Counted from the first letter of the stretch, positions 30,878-40,047 are shown. The stretch: 64,000 nt of DNA from Virgisporangium aliadipatigenens (GCF_016863615.1 NZ_BOPF01000044.1:25423-89422), one strand, 5' to 3'. Numbers and translations are program-made. The notes: generated by a model not told the origin, from the sequence alone.

Positions 30878-31992
30878 GCTGAAACTCCCGTCGGGGCCGG
30901 GGTGGCGACACTCTCGCCGACCCGCTTCTGCTGCAACCGCTTCGTCACGTGCGAGGTCAGCTCGTACGCGACCACCACCGCGAGCACGGCCGTGCCCTGC
31001 ATGATCGTGACCGTCTCCTTCGGGATCCCCTCCAGGTCGAGGATCTGCGCGGAACGTTCCAGGAAGCCCCACAGCAGCGCGCCGAACGCCATCCCGATCG
31101 GATGATTGCGCCCGAGCAGCGCGATCGCGATACCGGTGAACCCGAGCCCGCCGACGCTCTCCGTGAACGCGTGCTGCTCCCCGAACAGCTGCGGCAGGCC
31201 GACCAGCCCCGCGACCGCCCCGGAGAGCAGCATCGCCGCAATCACCATGCGCTTGGCGTCGACCCCGCTCGCGACGGCCGCGGACGGGTTGGCGCCGGCC
31301 GCCCGCAGGTCGAACCCGAACCGGGTGCGCCCGAGCAGGAACCAGTACGCGACCCCGACGAGCGCGGCCACGACGATGAAGCCGAAGACGCCGTCCTTCG
31401 TGCCGGACACGATCGGCAGGTCCGAGATCCACACGTCCTTCGGGAGGATCGGTGTGGTGACGGCGTTGCTCCCCGCGGCCTGCACGCCCAGCTTGTCCGT
31501 CGTGAGCAGGAACGCCACGAAGCCGCCCGCGATCGTGTTCAGCATGATCGTGGAGATCACCTCGCTGACCCCGCGGGTCACCTTGAGCAGCGCGGCGAGT
31601 CCCGCCCACGCGGCCCCGACCAGCATCGCGACCAGCACGATGAGCACGATCCGCACGACGCCCGGCACCGCGTCCATGAACGACGCACCGCCGAGCGCGG
31701 CGGCGAGCAGCGCGGCGATCCGGTACTGCCCGTCGACGCCGATGTTGAACAGCCCCATCCGGAACCCGATGGCCGCCGCCACCGCCGACAGGTAGTACGG
31801 CGTCGCCTTGTCGAGCATCGCCGCGATCGAACCGGGCTGCGACCCGTAGTCCAGCATCAGTTCGAACGTCGGGAAGACCTCCTTGCCGCCGACCGCGAGC
31901 ACGATCGACGACACGACCAGCGCGATGAGGATCGCACCGAGCGGGGCGATCAGCGGCGGCAGCAGCCGGACCCAGTCGAAGCGGGTCTTCAT
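30874..31992 (-). CDS. Nucleoside ABC transporter permease (first)
   Basis: 372 residues, about 9-10 helices, of the YufP/NupP type. Contains GLFNIGVDGQYRIAALLAA and RTRFGFDLRAAGANPSAAVASGVD, the conserved cytoplasmic loop that contacts the ATPase. ATG start with GGGGAT upstream. Separated from the ATPase gene by a 118-nt spacer that holds a compact hairpin. Confidence 0.93.
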   Translation of the reverse strand: MKTRFDWVRLLPPLIAPLGAILIALVVSSIVLAVGGKEVFPTFELMLDYGSQPGSIAAMLDKATPYYLSAVAAAIGFRMGLFNIGVDGQYRIAALLAAALGGASFMDAVPGVVRIVLIVLVAMLVGAAWAGLAALLKVTRGVSEVISTIMLNTIAGGFVAFLLTTDKLGVQAAGSNAVTTPILPKDVWISDLPIVSGTKDGVFGFIVVAALVGVAYWFLLGRTRFGFDLRAAGANPSAAVASGVDAKRMVIAAMLLSGAVAGLVGLPQLFGEQHAFTESVGGLGFTGIAIALLGRNHPIGMAFGALLWGFLERSAQILDLEGIPKETVTIMQGTAVLAVVVAYELTSHVTKRLQQKRVGESVATPAPTGVSA

Positions 31993-32110
31993 GACGATCC
32001 CCGCGCAGGCGCCGGGGCGGCGCAGGCGCCGCCGCCTTCCCTCGTCGCTCCGGTAGCTACGCTCCCTCCGCTCCTCAGTCCAGGCGGCGTCGCGCCACCC
32101 CGCCGCGCGC
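31993..32110 (-). repeat. Intra-operon spacer with hairpin and repeat-like sequence
   Basis: 118 nt between the ATPase and permease genes. Plus-strand 32016-32033 holds GGCGGCGC, AG, GCGCCGCC: an 8-bp stem with a 2-nt loop. GCGCAGGCGCCG occurs twice. The minus-strand text between the stop and the hairpin (CTGAGGAGCGGAGGGAGCG and onward) is low-complexity and looks like a gene-end repeat. It may set the expression ratio of ATPase to permeases. Confidence 0.4.
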
Positions 32111-33697
32111 TCATGCCTGCTCCCCCTTCGGCGCTTCCTTCTTGAGTTCCTCGACGGCGGCCGAGATGCGCTCCACCGCCGGTGAGGGCTGTTCCGCGGC
32201 GCCCGTCATCGCCAGGCCCAACTGCTCGGGCGTGACCGTCGCCGGATCGGCGTCGGCGACCAGCTTCCCGCGGTAGATCACCCGCAGCGTGTCCGAGAGG
32301 CCGATCAGTTCGTCCAGGTCGGCGCTGATCAGCAGCACGCCCAGGCCGTCGTGGCGGGCCTGCCGGATGTGGTCCCAGATGGCGGCCTGCGCGCCCACGT
32401 CCACACCCCGCGTGGGGTGCGCCGCGATCAGCACCTTCGGCGCGTGGCTCATCTCCCGGCCGACGATCAGCTTCTGCTGGTTGCCGCCGGAGAGGGCGTG
32501 CGCGGCGACCTCGATCCCGGGCGTGCGGACGTCGTACTGCTCGACGATGCGTTCGGTGTCCTTGCGCGCCGCGCCCGTCGTGAGCAGGCCGCGTCCGGAG
32601 TTCGGGGACTCGGTCTGGTGGCCGAGCATGCGGTTCTCCCAGAGCGGCGCCTCCAGCAGGAGACCGTGCCGGTGCCGATCCTCGGGAACGTAGCCGAGCC
32701 CGGCCTCACGCCGCTTGCGCGTGGACCAGGCGGTGATCTCGTCGCCGGCCAGTTCGACGGTGCCGGCGGCGGGGCGCATGCCCATGATCGCTTCGACCAG
32801 TTCGGCCTGGCCGTTGCCCTCGACGCCGGCGATGCCGAGCACCTCGCCCTTGTGGATGGTCAGGTCCACGCCGTCGATGAGCGTGCGGCCGGCCGCCGAC
32901 AGCACGGTCAGCCCGCGCACGGTCAGGGCCGGCGTGGTCGTCACGGTCGACTCGCGCGTCTCCGGGCTGGGCAGTTCGCTGCCGACCATGAGGGTGGCCA
33001 GCTCGCGGGCGGTCACGTCGGCGGGCAGCACCGAGGCGACCGTGGTGCCGCGCCGGATCACCGTGATGGCGTCGGCGACCGACAGGACCTCGTGCAGCTT
33101 GTGCGAGATGAAGATGATGGTCAGCCCCTCGGCGGTGAGCTGACGCAGGTTGCCGAAGAGTTCGTCGACCTCCTGCGGGACCAGCACGGCCGTGGGCTCG
33201 TCGAGGATCAGGATCTTCGCGCCGCGGTAGAGCACCTTGATGATCTCGACGCGCTGGCGGTCGCCGACGCCCAGTTCCTCGACCAGGGCCTCGGGGTCGA
33301 CCTCCAGGCCGTACTGGCGGGAGATCTCCCGGATCTTCGCCGTCGCCTTCCCGCCGATCCCGTACAGCTTCTCCGCGCCGAGGACGACATTCTCTTGAAC
33401 GGTCAGATTGTCGGCGAGCATGAAGTGCTGGTGCACCATGCCGATCCCCGCGCCGATGGCCTGCTGCGGGGAGGTGAAGCGCACCGCCGAGCCGTTGATC
33501 CGGATCTCGCCCTCGTCGGGGCGGTACATCCCGTACAGGATCTTCATCAGCGTCGATTTGCCGGCGCCGTTCTCCCCGACGATCGCGTGGATCGTGCCCC
33601 GTCCGACCGTGATGTGGATGTCGGAGTTGGCGACGACGCCGGGGAAACGTTTGGTGATGCCGGACAGTTCGACGGCTGCGGGGGGTTCGGCGGCCAT
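32111..33697 (-). CDS. Nucleoside ABC transporter ATPase (duplicated domain)
   Basis: 528 residues with two ABC domains, as in RbsA/YufO. Domain 1: Walker [17 protein letters not shown], an altered signature [14 protein letters not shown], and Walker [16 protein letters not shown]. Domain 2: degenerate P-loop [14 protein letters not shown], signature [15 protein letters not shown], and Walker B-like [14 protein letters not shown] with His where Glu is usual, a known asymmetry in this family. SD AGGAG lies 7 nt before the ATG. Energises the two permeases. Confidence 0.95.
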   Translation of the reverse strand: MAAEPPAAVELSGITKRFPGVVANSDIHITVGRGTIHAIVGENGAGKSTLMKILYGMYRPDEGEIRINGSAVRFTSPQQAIGAGIGMVHQHFMLADNLTVQENVVLGAEKLYGIGGKATAKIREISRQYGLEVDPEALVEELGVGDRQRVEIIKVLYRGAKILILDEPTAVLVPQEVDELFGNLRQLTAEGLTIIFISHKLHEVLSVADAITVIRRGTTVASVLPADVTARELATLMVGSELPSPETRESTVTTTPALTVRGLTVLSAAGRTLIDGVDLTIHKGEVLGIAGVEGNGQAELVEAIMGMRPAAGTVELAGDEITAWSTRKRREAGLGYVPEDRHRHGLLLEAPLWENRMLGHQTESPNSGRGLLTTGAARKDTERIVEQYDVRTPGIEVAAHALSGGNQQKLIVGREMSHAPKVLIAAHPTRGVDVGAQAAIWDHIRQARHDGLGVLLISADLDELIGLSDTLRVIYRGKLVADADPATVTPEQLGLAMTGAAEQPSPAVERISAAVEELKKEAPKGEQA

Positions 33698-33742
33698 CTA
33701 TCGCTCCTGGTGGTCGGAACACGACTTTGTATGTCAAGCGGT

Positions 33743-33775
33743 GCGGCGGCGAGGGGGATGACCCCTCGCCGCCGC
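33743..33775. terminator. Hairpin between the BMP and ATPase genes
   Basis: Perfect 14-bp stem (33743-33756 with 33762-33775), core GCGGCGAGGGG, loop of 5 nt. On the minus strand it lies 22 nt after the BMP stop. Such hairpins usually let the binding-protein message outnumber the transporter message, by partial termination or 3' protection. Confidence 0.7.
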
Positions 33776-33797
33776 GACCCTATGTGATGCGGAACGA

Positions 33798-34865
33798 CTA
33801 TGACGTCGGCGCCGTCGGCACCGTCACCTTGCCGTCGATGATCTGCTGCTTGTACTCGTCCAGCTTCGGCTTGATGTCGTCGACCTTGCCGCCGCTGGTG
33901 GAGTAGCCGACGCCTTCCTTCTTCAGGTCGAACGTCAGCGTGCCCGCGGCGAACGTGTTGTTCGAGACGCTCTTGACGAAGTCGTACACGGCGACGTCCA
34001 CGCGCTTGAGCATCGACGTGATGATCACGTCCTTGACCGCGGCGTCAGCGGTGTTGTACTGGTCCGAGTCGACCCCGATGGCCAGCTTGCCCTTGGCCTT
34101 CGCGGCCTTGAACACGCCGGAGCCCGAGCCGCCGGCCGCCTGGTACACGATGTCGGCGCCCTGGTCGTACATGCCCTCGGCGACGGTCTGGCCCTTGGCC
34201 GGGTCGTTGAACCCGGAGCACTTGTCGGCCGGCGTCGAGATGTACTGCGCGAGCACCTTCGTGCCCGCCTTGGCAGCCGCGGCACCCGCCTTGAAGCCGG
34301 CCTCGAACTTCTTGATCAGCGGCGTGTCGCAGCCGCCGACGAACCCGACCGTGCCGCTGGTCGTCTTCAGCGCGGCGGCCGCGCCGACCAGGAAGGAGCC
34401 CTGCTCCTCCGCGAAGACCAGGCTCGCCACGTTGCTGCCCGGGACGACCGAGTCGATGATCGCGAACTTGGTGTCCGGGCACTCCTTCGCGGCCTTGGCC
34501 ACGGGGCCGGTCGCGGGGTCGGCGCCGGCGTACACGAACCCGACCGCGATGACCGGGTTGTATCCCGACGTGCACAGCAGCTTCAGCCGCTCGTACTTGT
34601 CGTTCTCCGATTCGGTGGCGTTGGCGGCGAGGTCCTTCACCTCGACGTCAAGCTCCTGCTTCGCCTTGTCGAGCCCTGCCGCGGCGGCATCGTTGAAGGA
34701 CTTGTCGCCGCGCCCGCCGATGTCGAACGCCAGCCCGACCTTGACCTTGGTCTTGCCGTCCCCGGTCCCGGAGTCGTCGTCGCCACCACCACAGGCGGAG
34801 ACCCCGAGTAACAGAACCGCGGCACTGGCCACCGCGAGCAGCTGCATCCCACGCGCTTGGCGCAA
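33798..34865 (-). CDS. BMP-family nucleoside-binding lipoprotein
   Basis: 355-residue substrate-binding lipoprotein (PnrA/BmpA type) of the nucleoside ABC transporter. Signal sequence with lipobox GVSAC, then a GGGDDDSGTGDG linker. Family features are GLAFDIGGRGDKSFNDAA, ATESENDKYERLKLL, IAVGFVYAGAD and GADIVYQAAGGSGSGVFKAA. TTG 34865 is chosen because GGAGG is 5 nt upstream; ATG 34847 would shorten the signal peptide too much. First gene of the operon BMP-ATPase-permease-permease-cdd-deoA. Confidence 0.94.
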   Translation of the reverse strand: MRQARGMQLLAVASAAVLLLGVSACGGGDDDSGTGDGKTKVKVGLAFDIGGRGDKSFNDAAAAGLDKAKQELDVEVKDLAANATESENDKYERLKLLCTSGYNPVIAVGFVYAGADPATGPVAKAAKECPDTKFAIIDSVVPGSNVASLVFAEEQGSFLVGAAAALKTTSGTVGFVGGCDTPLIKKFEAGFKAGAAAAKAGTKVLAQYISTPADKCSGFNDPAKGQTVAEGMYDQGADIVYQAAGGSGSGVFKAAKAKGKLAIGVDSDQYNTADAAVKDVIITSMLKRVDVAVYDFVKSVSNNTFAAGTLTFDLKKEGVGYSTSGGKVDDIKPKLDEYKQQIIDGKVTVPTAPTS

Positions 34866-34997
34866 GATGACCTCCTTCCCCAAAGCACCGCCTGGTTGCG
34901 GTGACCCAACGGACCGCAGCGTACGCCGCACGCAGAGCAGATCCGATGTTTGCTGCGAGGTTGGGAGATCCGCGTTACCGGAGCGTGACGTGGGCTC

Positions 34998-35342
34998 TCA
35001 GGTCCACAGGGTGGCGACGGCGCCGGTGACCAGAACCATGCCGAGCGTCGCCAGGAAATGGCCCTTGGCGACCTGTTCGCGACGGCGCGAGAAGAACACC
35101 ATCACGAAAATCAATATTGCCAGCACAAGCTTGACCGCGAGCTTCGCGGGCGACGGCTGGGCGTCCCGGTCCGGCCACGGCGCGGCGAGGATCAGGCCCG
35201 TCACCACCTGAATGACCGCGCCCCACAGCATCGCGGGGTTGATGCGCAGCTTCCCGGAGACGTACTGCGCGATCGCGCCACCGAGCAACAGGCCGAAGCC
35301 GATGAGGTGGGCGTAACGGAGGATCAACCGAAGGGCTTCCAC
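34998..35342 (-). CDS. Small integral membrane protein, four helices
   Basis: 114 residues. Hydrophobic segments at about 5-25, 38-55, 66-85 and 94-112 suggest four helices. It opens with LRLILRYAHLIGFGLLLGGA; a His in the first helix and GH in the loop near residue 92 are seen. Function unknown. Possibly leaderless: TACTCT lies 5 nt before the GTG. Confidence 0.75.
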   Translation of the reverse strand: MEALRLILRYAHLIGFGLLLGGAIAQYVSGKLRINPAMLWGAVIQVVTGLILAAPWPDRDAQPSPAKLAVKLVLAILIFVMVFFSRRREQVAKGHFLATLGMVLVTGAVATLWT

Positions 35343-35347
35343 GGCGC

Positions 35348-35353
35348 AGAGTA
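35348..35353 (-). promoter_or_regulatory. -10 box of the small membrane protein gene
   Basis: TACTCT on the minus strand, 5 nt from the GTG start. Confidence 0.35.
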
Positions 35354-35407
35354 TGCCGCAGGCGCCGAATCGTCCCCGAACGCCGGTTCACGGCGGGGCG
35401 TTCGTTC

Positions 35408-35413
35408 TACGGT
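35408..35413 (+). promoter_or_regulatory. -10 box of the TetR gene (leaderless)
   Basis: TACGGT, 7 nt before the ATG at 35421, no SD. Confidence 0.45.
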
Positions 35414-35420
35414 TTCCGTT

Positions 35421-36038
35421 ATGCCACGCGTGTCCGACGAGCACCTCGCCGCCCGCCGCCAGCAGATTCTCGACGCCGCGCGGGTGTGTTTCGTGCGCAA
35501 CGGGTTCCACGCGACCTCCATGCAGGAGGTGATCGCCGAGGCCGGACTCTCGGTCGGCGCGATCTACCGGTACTTCCCCAGCAAGACCGCGCTCATCATC
35601 GGCATCGCCGAGGACACCGCCGCCCAGGTCTCCGACCGGCTGGCGCAGTTCGTCAAGGCCCGCGACCTGTCGCTGGTCGACGCGATGGTGCTCGCCGCCG
35701 GCATCGTCGACGAGAACTCCGACGACGACGGCCAGCTCCGCCTCGCCGTTCAGCTGTGGTCGGAGGCCATGCGCGACCCCGCGCTCGCCGAACTGACGCG
35801 CGTCATCTACTCCGGCATCCTCGCCAACTACGTCGCCATCGCCCGGCACGCCGTCGAACGCGGCGACCTGCCGCCGCACGCCGACCCGGAGGGCGTCGGG
35901 GCGGTGCTCGGTTCGTCGATCATCGGCTACGGCATCGTGCGGCTCCTGACCGGCGGCCCCGACCTGGAGACCTACAAGGCGGGGCTGCGCGCGACCTTGA
36001 CTCTCCCCTCACGGGAGACCGCACGATCGTCGGCATGA
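35421..36038 (+). CDS. TetR-family transcriptional regulator
   Basis: 205 residues. HTH of TetR type at about 12-58 (RRQQILDAARVCFVRNGFHATSMQEVIAEAGLSV, then YRYFPSKTALI). The C-terminal ligand domain has no recognisable specificity. The stop overlaps the ATG of the following MerR gene (ATGA), an uncommon pairing of two one-component regulators in one transcript. Its target may be the pair itself or the divergent small membrane gene. Confidence 0.92.
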   Translation: MPRVSDEHLAARRQQILDAARVCFVRNGFHATSMQEVIAEAGLSVGAIYRYFPSKTALIIGIAEDTAAQVSDRLAQFVKARDLSLVDAMVLAAGIVDENSDDDGQLRLAVQLWSEAMRDPALAELTRVIYSGILANYVAIARHAVERGDLPPHADPEGVGAVLGSSIIGYGIVRLLTGGPDLETYKAGLRATLTLPSRETARSSA

Positions 36039-36976
36039 ACATCGGCGAGCTGGCCCGTCGCACCGGGCTGTCGGTGAAGACCATCCGGTACTACTCCGAC
36101 GAGGGCCTGGTGCCGGAGGTGTCGCGCACGGCGTCCGGGTACCGGCGCTACGACCAGGCGGCGCTGGTCCGGCTGGAGTTCGTGCGGACGCTGCGCGATC
36201 TCGGCCTCGACCTGGCCACCATCCGACGGGTCCTGGACCGGCAGGTCGACCTGCGCGCCGTGGCGCGGGCCCACGCGGAGGCGCTCGCCGCCCAGATCCG
36301 CCTGCTGCGGGTGCAGCGCGCCGCGCTGCGCGCACTCGCCGAGGGCGACACCACCCCGGAAGAGGTGGACCGGATGAACCGCATCGCCCAGGCCACGGCC
36401 GAGGAACGCCGAAGGCACCTCGACGACTTCCTCAACAGCATCTTCGACCTCGGCGAGGGCCCGATCGACAACGACTTCACGAGGATGATGCGCGGGGCCA
36501 CGCCCGAGCTGCCCGACGACCCGACCGAGGAGCAGCTCGACGCCTGGCTGGAACTGGCCGAGCTGATGCGCGACGAGGCGTTCCGCGCGCGGTTGCGGGA
36601 GATGAGCCGGCGCAGCTTCCTCCCGACCCGGGACGACGACCCGGCCGCCGCCGTCAGCGGCCCCGACGCCAGGGCCTTCTCCGAGAAGATCTTCGCCCGC
36701 GTGCAGGAGGCGCTCGACGCCGGCATCGCGCCCGACTCGCCGGCGGCCGCACCGGTGGTCGACGACCTGATCGGCATCTTCGCGGAGGCGGCCGGCACGC
36801 CGGACACCCCCGAGTACCGCCGCCGGTTGCTGCCCTCGGTCGAACTCGCCTACGAGCCGAAGGCCGAGCGGTACTGGCAGCTGCTCGGCACCATCAACGG
36901 CTGGCCGGCGTTCCCGCCGCAGACGCATCTGTGGGGCTGGTTCGTGAGCGCCCTGCGGGAATCGTCGACCGACTAA
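36035..36976 (+). CDS. MerR-family regulator with long effector domain
   Basis: 313 residues. N-terminal winged helix MNIGELARRTGLSVKTIRYY, then YRRYDQAALVRLEFV and the coiled-coil dimerisation helix (residues about 75-120). The remaining roughly 190 residues are helical, contain a low-complexity DDDPAAAV stretch and match no effector domain I know. Coupled to the TetR gene by ATGA. The end of the gene (TAA) doubles as the start of the -10 box of the glucosidase gene. Confidence 0.9.
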   Translation: MNIGELARRTGLSVKTIRYYSDEGLVPEVSRTASGYRRYDQAALVRLEFVRTLRDLGLDLATIRRVLDRQVDLRAVARAHAEALAAQIRLLRVQRAALRALAEGDTTPEEVDRMNRIAQATAEERRRHLDDFLNSIFDLGEGPIDNDFTRMMRGATPELPDDPTEEQLDAWLELAELMRDEAFRARLREMSRRSFLPTRDDDPAAAVSGPDARAFSEKIFARVQEALDAGIAPDSPAAAPVVDDLIGIFAEAAGTPDTPEYRRRLLPSVELAYEPKAERYWQLLGTINGWPAFPPQTHLWGWFVSALRESSTD

Positions 36977-36979
36977 CGT
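36974..36979 (+). promoter_or_regulatory. -10 box of the GH13 gene, overlapping a stop codon
   Basis: TAACGT, 7 nt before the ATG at 36987, no SD; its TAA is the merR stop codon. Confidence 0.5.
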
Positions 36980-36986
36980 CGTCACC

Positions 36987-38474
36987 ATGGGTGATGAATG
37001 GTGGCGCAACGCGATCGTGTACCAGGTCTACCCGCGCAGCTTCGCCGACTCCGACGGCGACGGCGTGGGTGACCTGGCCGGCCTCCGCGAACGCCTCCCG
37101 CACATCGCCGACCTGGGCGCCGACGCCGTGTGGCTGTCGCCGTTCTACCGCTCGCCGATGGTCGACGGCGGGTACGACGTCTCCGACTACCGCGACGTCG
37201 ACCCGATGTTCGGCACCCTCGCCGACTTCGACGCGATGCTCGCCCGCGCGCACGAGCTGCGGCTGCGCGTGATCGTCGACATCGTGCCGAACCACTCCTC
37301 CAGCGCGCACCCGTGGTTCCGTGAGGCGCTGGCGAGCCCACCCGGTTCGGCGGCCCGGGCGCGGTACCACTTCCGCGACCGGCCGAACGACTGGGAGTCC
37401 GTCTTCGGCGGCCCCGCCTGGACCCGCGTCGCCGACGGCCAGTGGTACCTGCACCTGTTCGACCCGGCGCAGCCGGACCTCAACTGGGACAACCCCGAGG
37501 TGCACGACCACTTCGCGGACACTCTGCGGTTCTGGCTGGAACGCGGGGTGGACGGCTTCCGGATCGACGTGGCGCACGGGATGGCGAAGGCGTTCGGGCT
37601 GCCGGACGCCGGCCACCCGTACCAGATGGCGTTGCGCAACAGCCTGCCGCTGCCCTACTTCGACCAGGACGAGGTGCTCGAGATCCACCGTTCCTGGCGC
37701 AAGATCCTGGACGGGTTCCCCGGGGAGCGCATCGCCGTCGCCGAGGTCTGGGCCGCCACCCCGGAACGCCTCGCGCGCTACGTGTCGCCGGGCGAGCTGC
37801 ACCAGGCGTTCAACTTCGACTACCTGGACGCGCCCTGGTCGGCACCGGCGCTGCGGGCGGTGATCGAGCGTTCGGTGGCGTCGATGCGGGCCGTCGGCGC
37901 ACCGCCCACCTGGGTCATGTCCAACCACGACCGGGTGCGCCACCTGACCCGCTACGGCGGGGCCGAAGCCGCCCGCGCCGCGCTGCTGCTCATGCTGGCG
38001 CTGCCCGGCGCCGCGTACGTCTACCAGGGCGAGGAACTGGGCCTGCCCGAGGTGACCGACCTGCCCGACGACGCGCGCCGCGACCCGATCTGGACCCGTT
38101 CCGGCGGCGCCGAACCCGGCCGCGACGGCTGCCGCGTCCCCATCCCCTGGGAAGGCACCGAGCCCCCGTACGGCTTCGGCCCGGGGGCGTCCTGGCTACC
38201 GCAGCCGAAGGAGTGGGCCGGCCTGAGCGTGGCGGCCCAACACCAGGACCCCACGTCGATGCTGACCTTCTACCGCCAGACCATTGCGGCACGAAAAAAG
38301 CACCTGCGGTCGGCCCCGCACACGATGGAGTGGCTCCCGTCCGAGGAGGGCGTGCTCCGCTTCCGCCGTCCCGGAGGGCTCACCTGCACGGTCGACGTGA
38401 GCGGCGGTCGCGTGGAGCCGACCGGCAACACGGTGATCGCCACGGAGACCGCGGCCTGGACCCTTGGGGACTGA
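36987..38474 (+). CDS. GH13 alpha-glucosidase / oligo-1,6-glucosidase-like
   Basis: 495 residues, cytoplasmic (no signal peptide). GH13 regions are clear: IVDIVPNHSS (region I), GFRIDVAH with the nucleophile Asp (II), VAEVW with the acid/base Glu (III) and MSNHDRVRH with the third Asp (IV). It begins WWRNAIVYQVYPRSFADS as in alpha-glucosidases and trehalulose-type hydrolases. It likely cleaves alpha-linked di- or oligosaccharides to glucose. Followed directly by a dispersed repeat copy. Confidence 0.94.
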   Translation: MGDEWWRNAIVYQVYPRSFADSDGDGVGDLAGLRERLPHIADLGADAVWLSPFYRSPMVDGGYDVSDYRDVDPMFGTLADFDAMLARAHELRLRVIVDIVPNHSSSAHPWFREALASPPGSAARARYHFRDRPNDWESVFGGPAWTRVADGQWYLHLFDPAQPDLNWDNPEVHDHFADTLRFWLERGVDGFRIDVAHGMAKAFGLPDAGHPYQMALRNSLPLPYFDQDEVLEIHRSWRKILDGFPGERIAVAEVWAATPERLARYVSPGELHQAFNFDYLDAPWSAPALRAVIERSVASMRAVGAPPTWVMSNHDRVRHLTRYGGAEAARAALLLMLALPGAAYVYQGEELGLPEVTDLPDDARRDPIWTRSGGAEPGRDGCRVPIPWEGTEPPYGFGPGASWLPQPKEWAGLSVAAQHQDPTSMLTFYRQTIAARKKHLRSAPHTMEWLPSEEGVLRFRRPGGLTCTVDVSGGRVEPTGNTVIATETAAWTLGD

Positions 38475-38594
38475 CCGCGGACCTGGCAAGCGGAGCCGGA
38501 GCATCGGGGCGCGCAGCCGCCCCGATGTGGAGCGCAGCGGGCTCGGCGGGAGCGACGGTCCGCACCACGGCGAACCGTCGCAAGGAAGCACCTA
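38475..38594 (+). repeat. Dispersed 3'-end repeat, copy B
   Basis: Starts at the base after the GH13 stop with CCGCGGACCTGGCAAGCGGA. Positions 38536-38583 match 45641-45688 of copy C at 47 of 48 bases. It includes the hairpin GACGGT-CCGC...-ACCGTC. A separate hairpin with GGGGCG/CGCCCC arms is inside. Its tail merges into a 9-bp tandem repeat. Confidence 0.75.
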
Positions 38595-38646
38595 AAGCAC
38601 TTGAAGCACTTGAAGCACTTGAAGCACTTGAAGCACTTGAAGCACT
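38595..38646. repeat. 9-bp tandem repeat AAGCACTTG, nearly six copies
   Basis: Five perfect units (38595-38639) and a partial sixth. The unit is under 50 percent G+C inside a very high-GC region. It lies between two convergent stop codons; the downstream TAG stop is at its edge. Probably an expansion of the tail of repeat copy B, and a likely length-variable locus. Confidence 0.85.
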
Positions 38647-39067
38647 AAGCGGAAAGCCCTTCGGCGAGCTTCGCGCCGATGCGGGCGAATCCCTCACGCA
38701 ACTCTTCCGGCGTAGGCGGCTCGGAGGGCGGGACCGAATCGTCCTCGTGATCGTGGTCGTGGTCGTCGTCCTCCGTGAGATCGTCCTCGGCCTCGTCGGC
38801 GGCGAGCCGGTTGGCGGCGATCTCGCCCTTGATCTGGTCGACGGTGACGGCCGGCTGCAGCGGCTCCACGACCGCCATAAGGTCCTCGTCGGCGACGACG
38901 GCCTCGGCCAGCGCCAGCGCGTGCGCCCGTTCGTACGGGCCGCAGACCACCGGCTCCCAGACCTCGTCGTCGTCCAGCGGGCCGAACGTGATGATCCACG
39001 GCAGGTTGAGCGCCGGGGCGTCGTCCGGCAGGTCCAAGGTCACGAGAGTTCCCACGCGGAACATCAT
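38645..39067 (-). CDS. Acidic-linker protein of unknown function
   Basis: 140 residues. The N-terminal half (FRVGTLVTLDLPDDAPALNLPWIITFGPLDDDEVWEPV) looks folded. Residues about 92-118 are Asp/Glu/His-rich (EDDDHDHDHEDD, a possible metal-binding run). The end is helical (PEELREGFARIGAKLAEGL). I do not recognise the family. It overlaps the YihY stop (ATGA), so it is the third gene of the ligT-yihY operon. Confidence 0.75.
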   Translation of the reverse strand: MMFRVGTLVTLDLPDDAPALNLPWIITFGPLDDDEVWEPVVCGPYERAHALALAEAVVADEDLMAVVEPLQPAVTVDQIKGEIAANRLAADEAEDDLTEDDDHDHDHEDDSVPPSEPPTPEELREGFARIGAKLAEGLSA

Positions 39068-40047
39068 TCCTTCTGCAGTCGGATCAGATGGGGATTACGC
39101 GCCGCCTCGGCGTCGGTACCGCAGTCGACTTCGACGGCCGGCCGGGTGGCGAGATCCAGCACCCTACCGTGCACGGACGTGGCGGCCAGCGCCGCGGCGA
39201 ACAGGATCACGTGGTGCACCAGGTACATGAAGAGCAGCAGCCCGACGGCGGCGGCCGCGGCGGCGAAGTTCTCGTACGCCGGGTTGTGCTGGGTGCGCGA
39301 GATGAACCAGCGCCCGATCACCTTCATCACGCCGAACCCGACCACGACCAGCAGCGCCGACGGGATCAGCCGCCGAAACGTCATGCGCAGCCGCGGCACC
39401 CCGGCCAGCACGGCGGAGGCGAGCACCAGGTCGATCGCGGCGCCGAGCAGCGTGTCCGTCCAGTCCAGCGCGCCGGCGGTGGCCTGTTCGGGCAGGAAGT
39501 CGCCGGCCTCCTTGGTAAGCCGCTGCAGCACGCCGATGATGCCGCTCGAGACGGCCAGCGACGCCAGCAGCAGCACGCCGAGCCCGGCCAGCACGGACAG
39601 GTCCAGCAGCCAGCGCAGCACCGGATGGCCGGGCTCCTGTTCGAGGCACCAGATCGCGCGCTGCGACGAACGCAGTGTCTCCACCCAGGCGACCCCGGCG
39701 ATGATCAGGCCGATCACGGCCAGCACCCCGACGCTCTTGCTGGCGTTGGTCAGCGACTGCGCCTCCAGCTGCGGCAGGTTGGTCGACAGGTAGTCCTGCA
39801 CCGCGCGCAGCCCCGCGTTGTCGGCCCCGCCCGGGATGGCCCACCCGACGACCGCGAACGTCAGCACGCCCAGCGCGAACGCGGCGAAGAACGCGTAGTA
39901 GGCGTTCGCGGCCGCGAGGCGGGTGCCGTAGACGCCGTCGAACCGGTCGTAGCTACGCCAGAGGTGATCGACGACCGGCCAGCGGTCGCGAGCCGCGCGG
40001 GCGCGCTTGACCACGGCGTGTTCGAGCCGGTCGTAGTAGGCCATCAC
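39064..40047 (-). CDS. YihY/BrkB-family inner-membrane protein
   Basis: 327 residues, six predicted helices. The family region starts YYAFFAAFALGVLTFAVVG and includes WVETLRSSQRAIWCLEQEPGHP, and an internal FISRTQHNPAYENFAAAAAAVG. The biochemical role of these proteins is not established (the old RNase BN assignment is wrong). The GTG at 40047 overlaps the ligT-like stop (GTGA); ATG 40044 is the alternative. Confidence 0.92.
   Translation of the reverse strand: MMAYYDRLEHAVVKRARAARDRWPVVDHLWRSYDRFDGVYGTRLAAANAYYAFFAAFALGVLTFAVVGWAIPGGADNAGLRAVQDYLSTNLPQLEAQSLTNASKSVGVLAVIGLIIAGVAWVETLRSSQRAIWCLEQEPGHPVLRWLLDLSVLAGLGVLLLASLAVSSGIIGVLQRLTKEAGDFLPEQATAGALDWTDTLLGAAIDLVLASAVLAGVPRLRMTFRRLIPSALLVVVGFGVMKVIGRWFISRTQHNPAYENFAAAAAAVGLLLFMYLVHHVILFAAALAATSVHGRVLDLATRPAVEVDCGTDAEAARNPHLIRLQKE

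Noticed and set aside
38595..38646. CRISPR-like array
   Set aside because: Units are 9 bp and directly adjacent with no spacers, and no cas genes are present; it is a simple tandem repeat.
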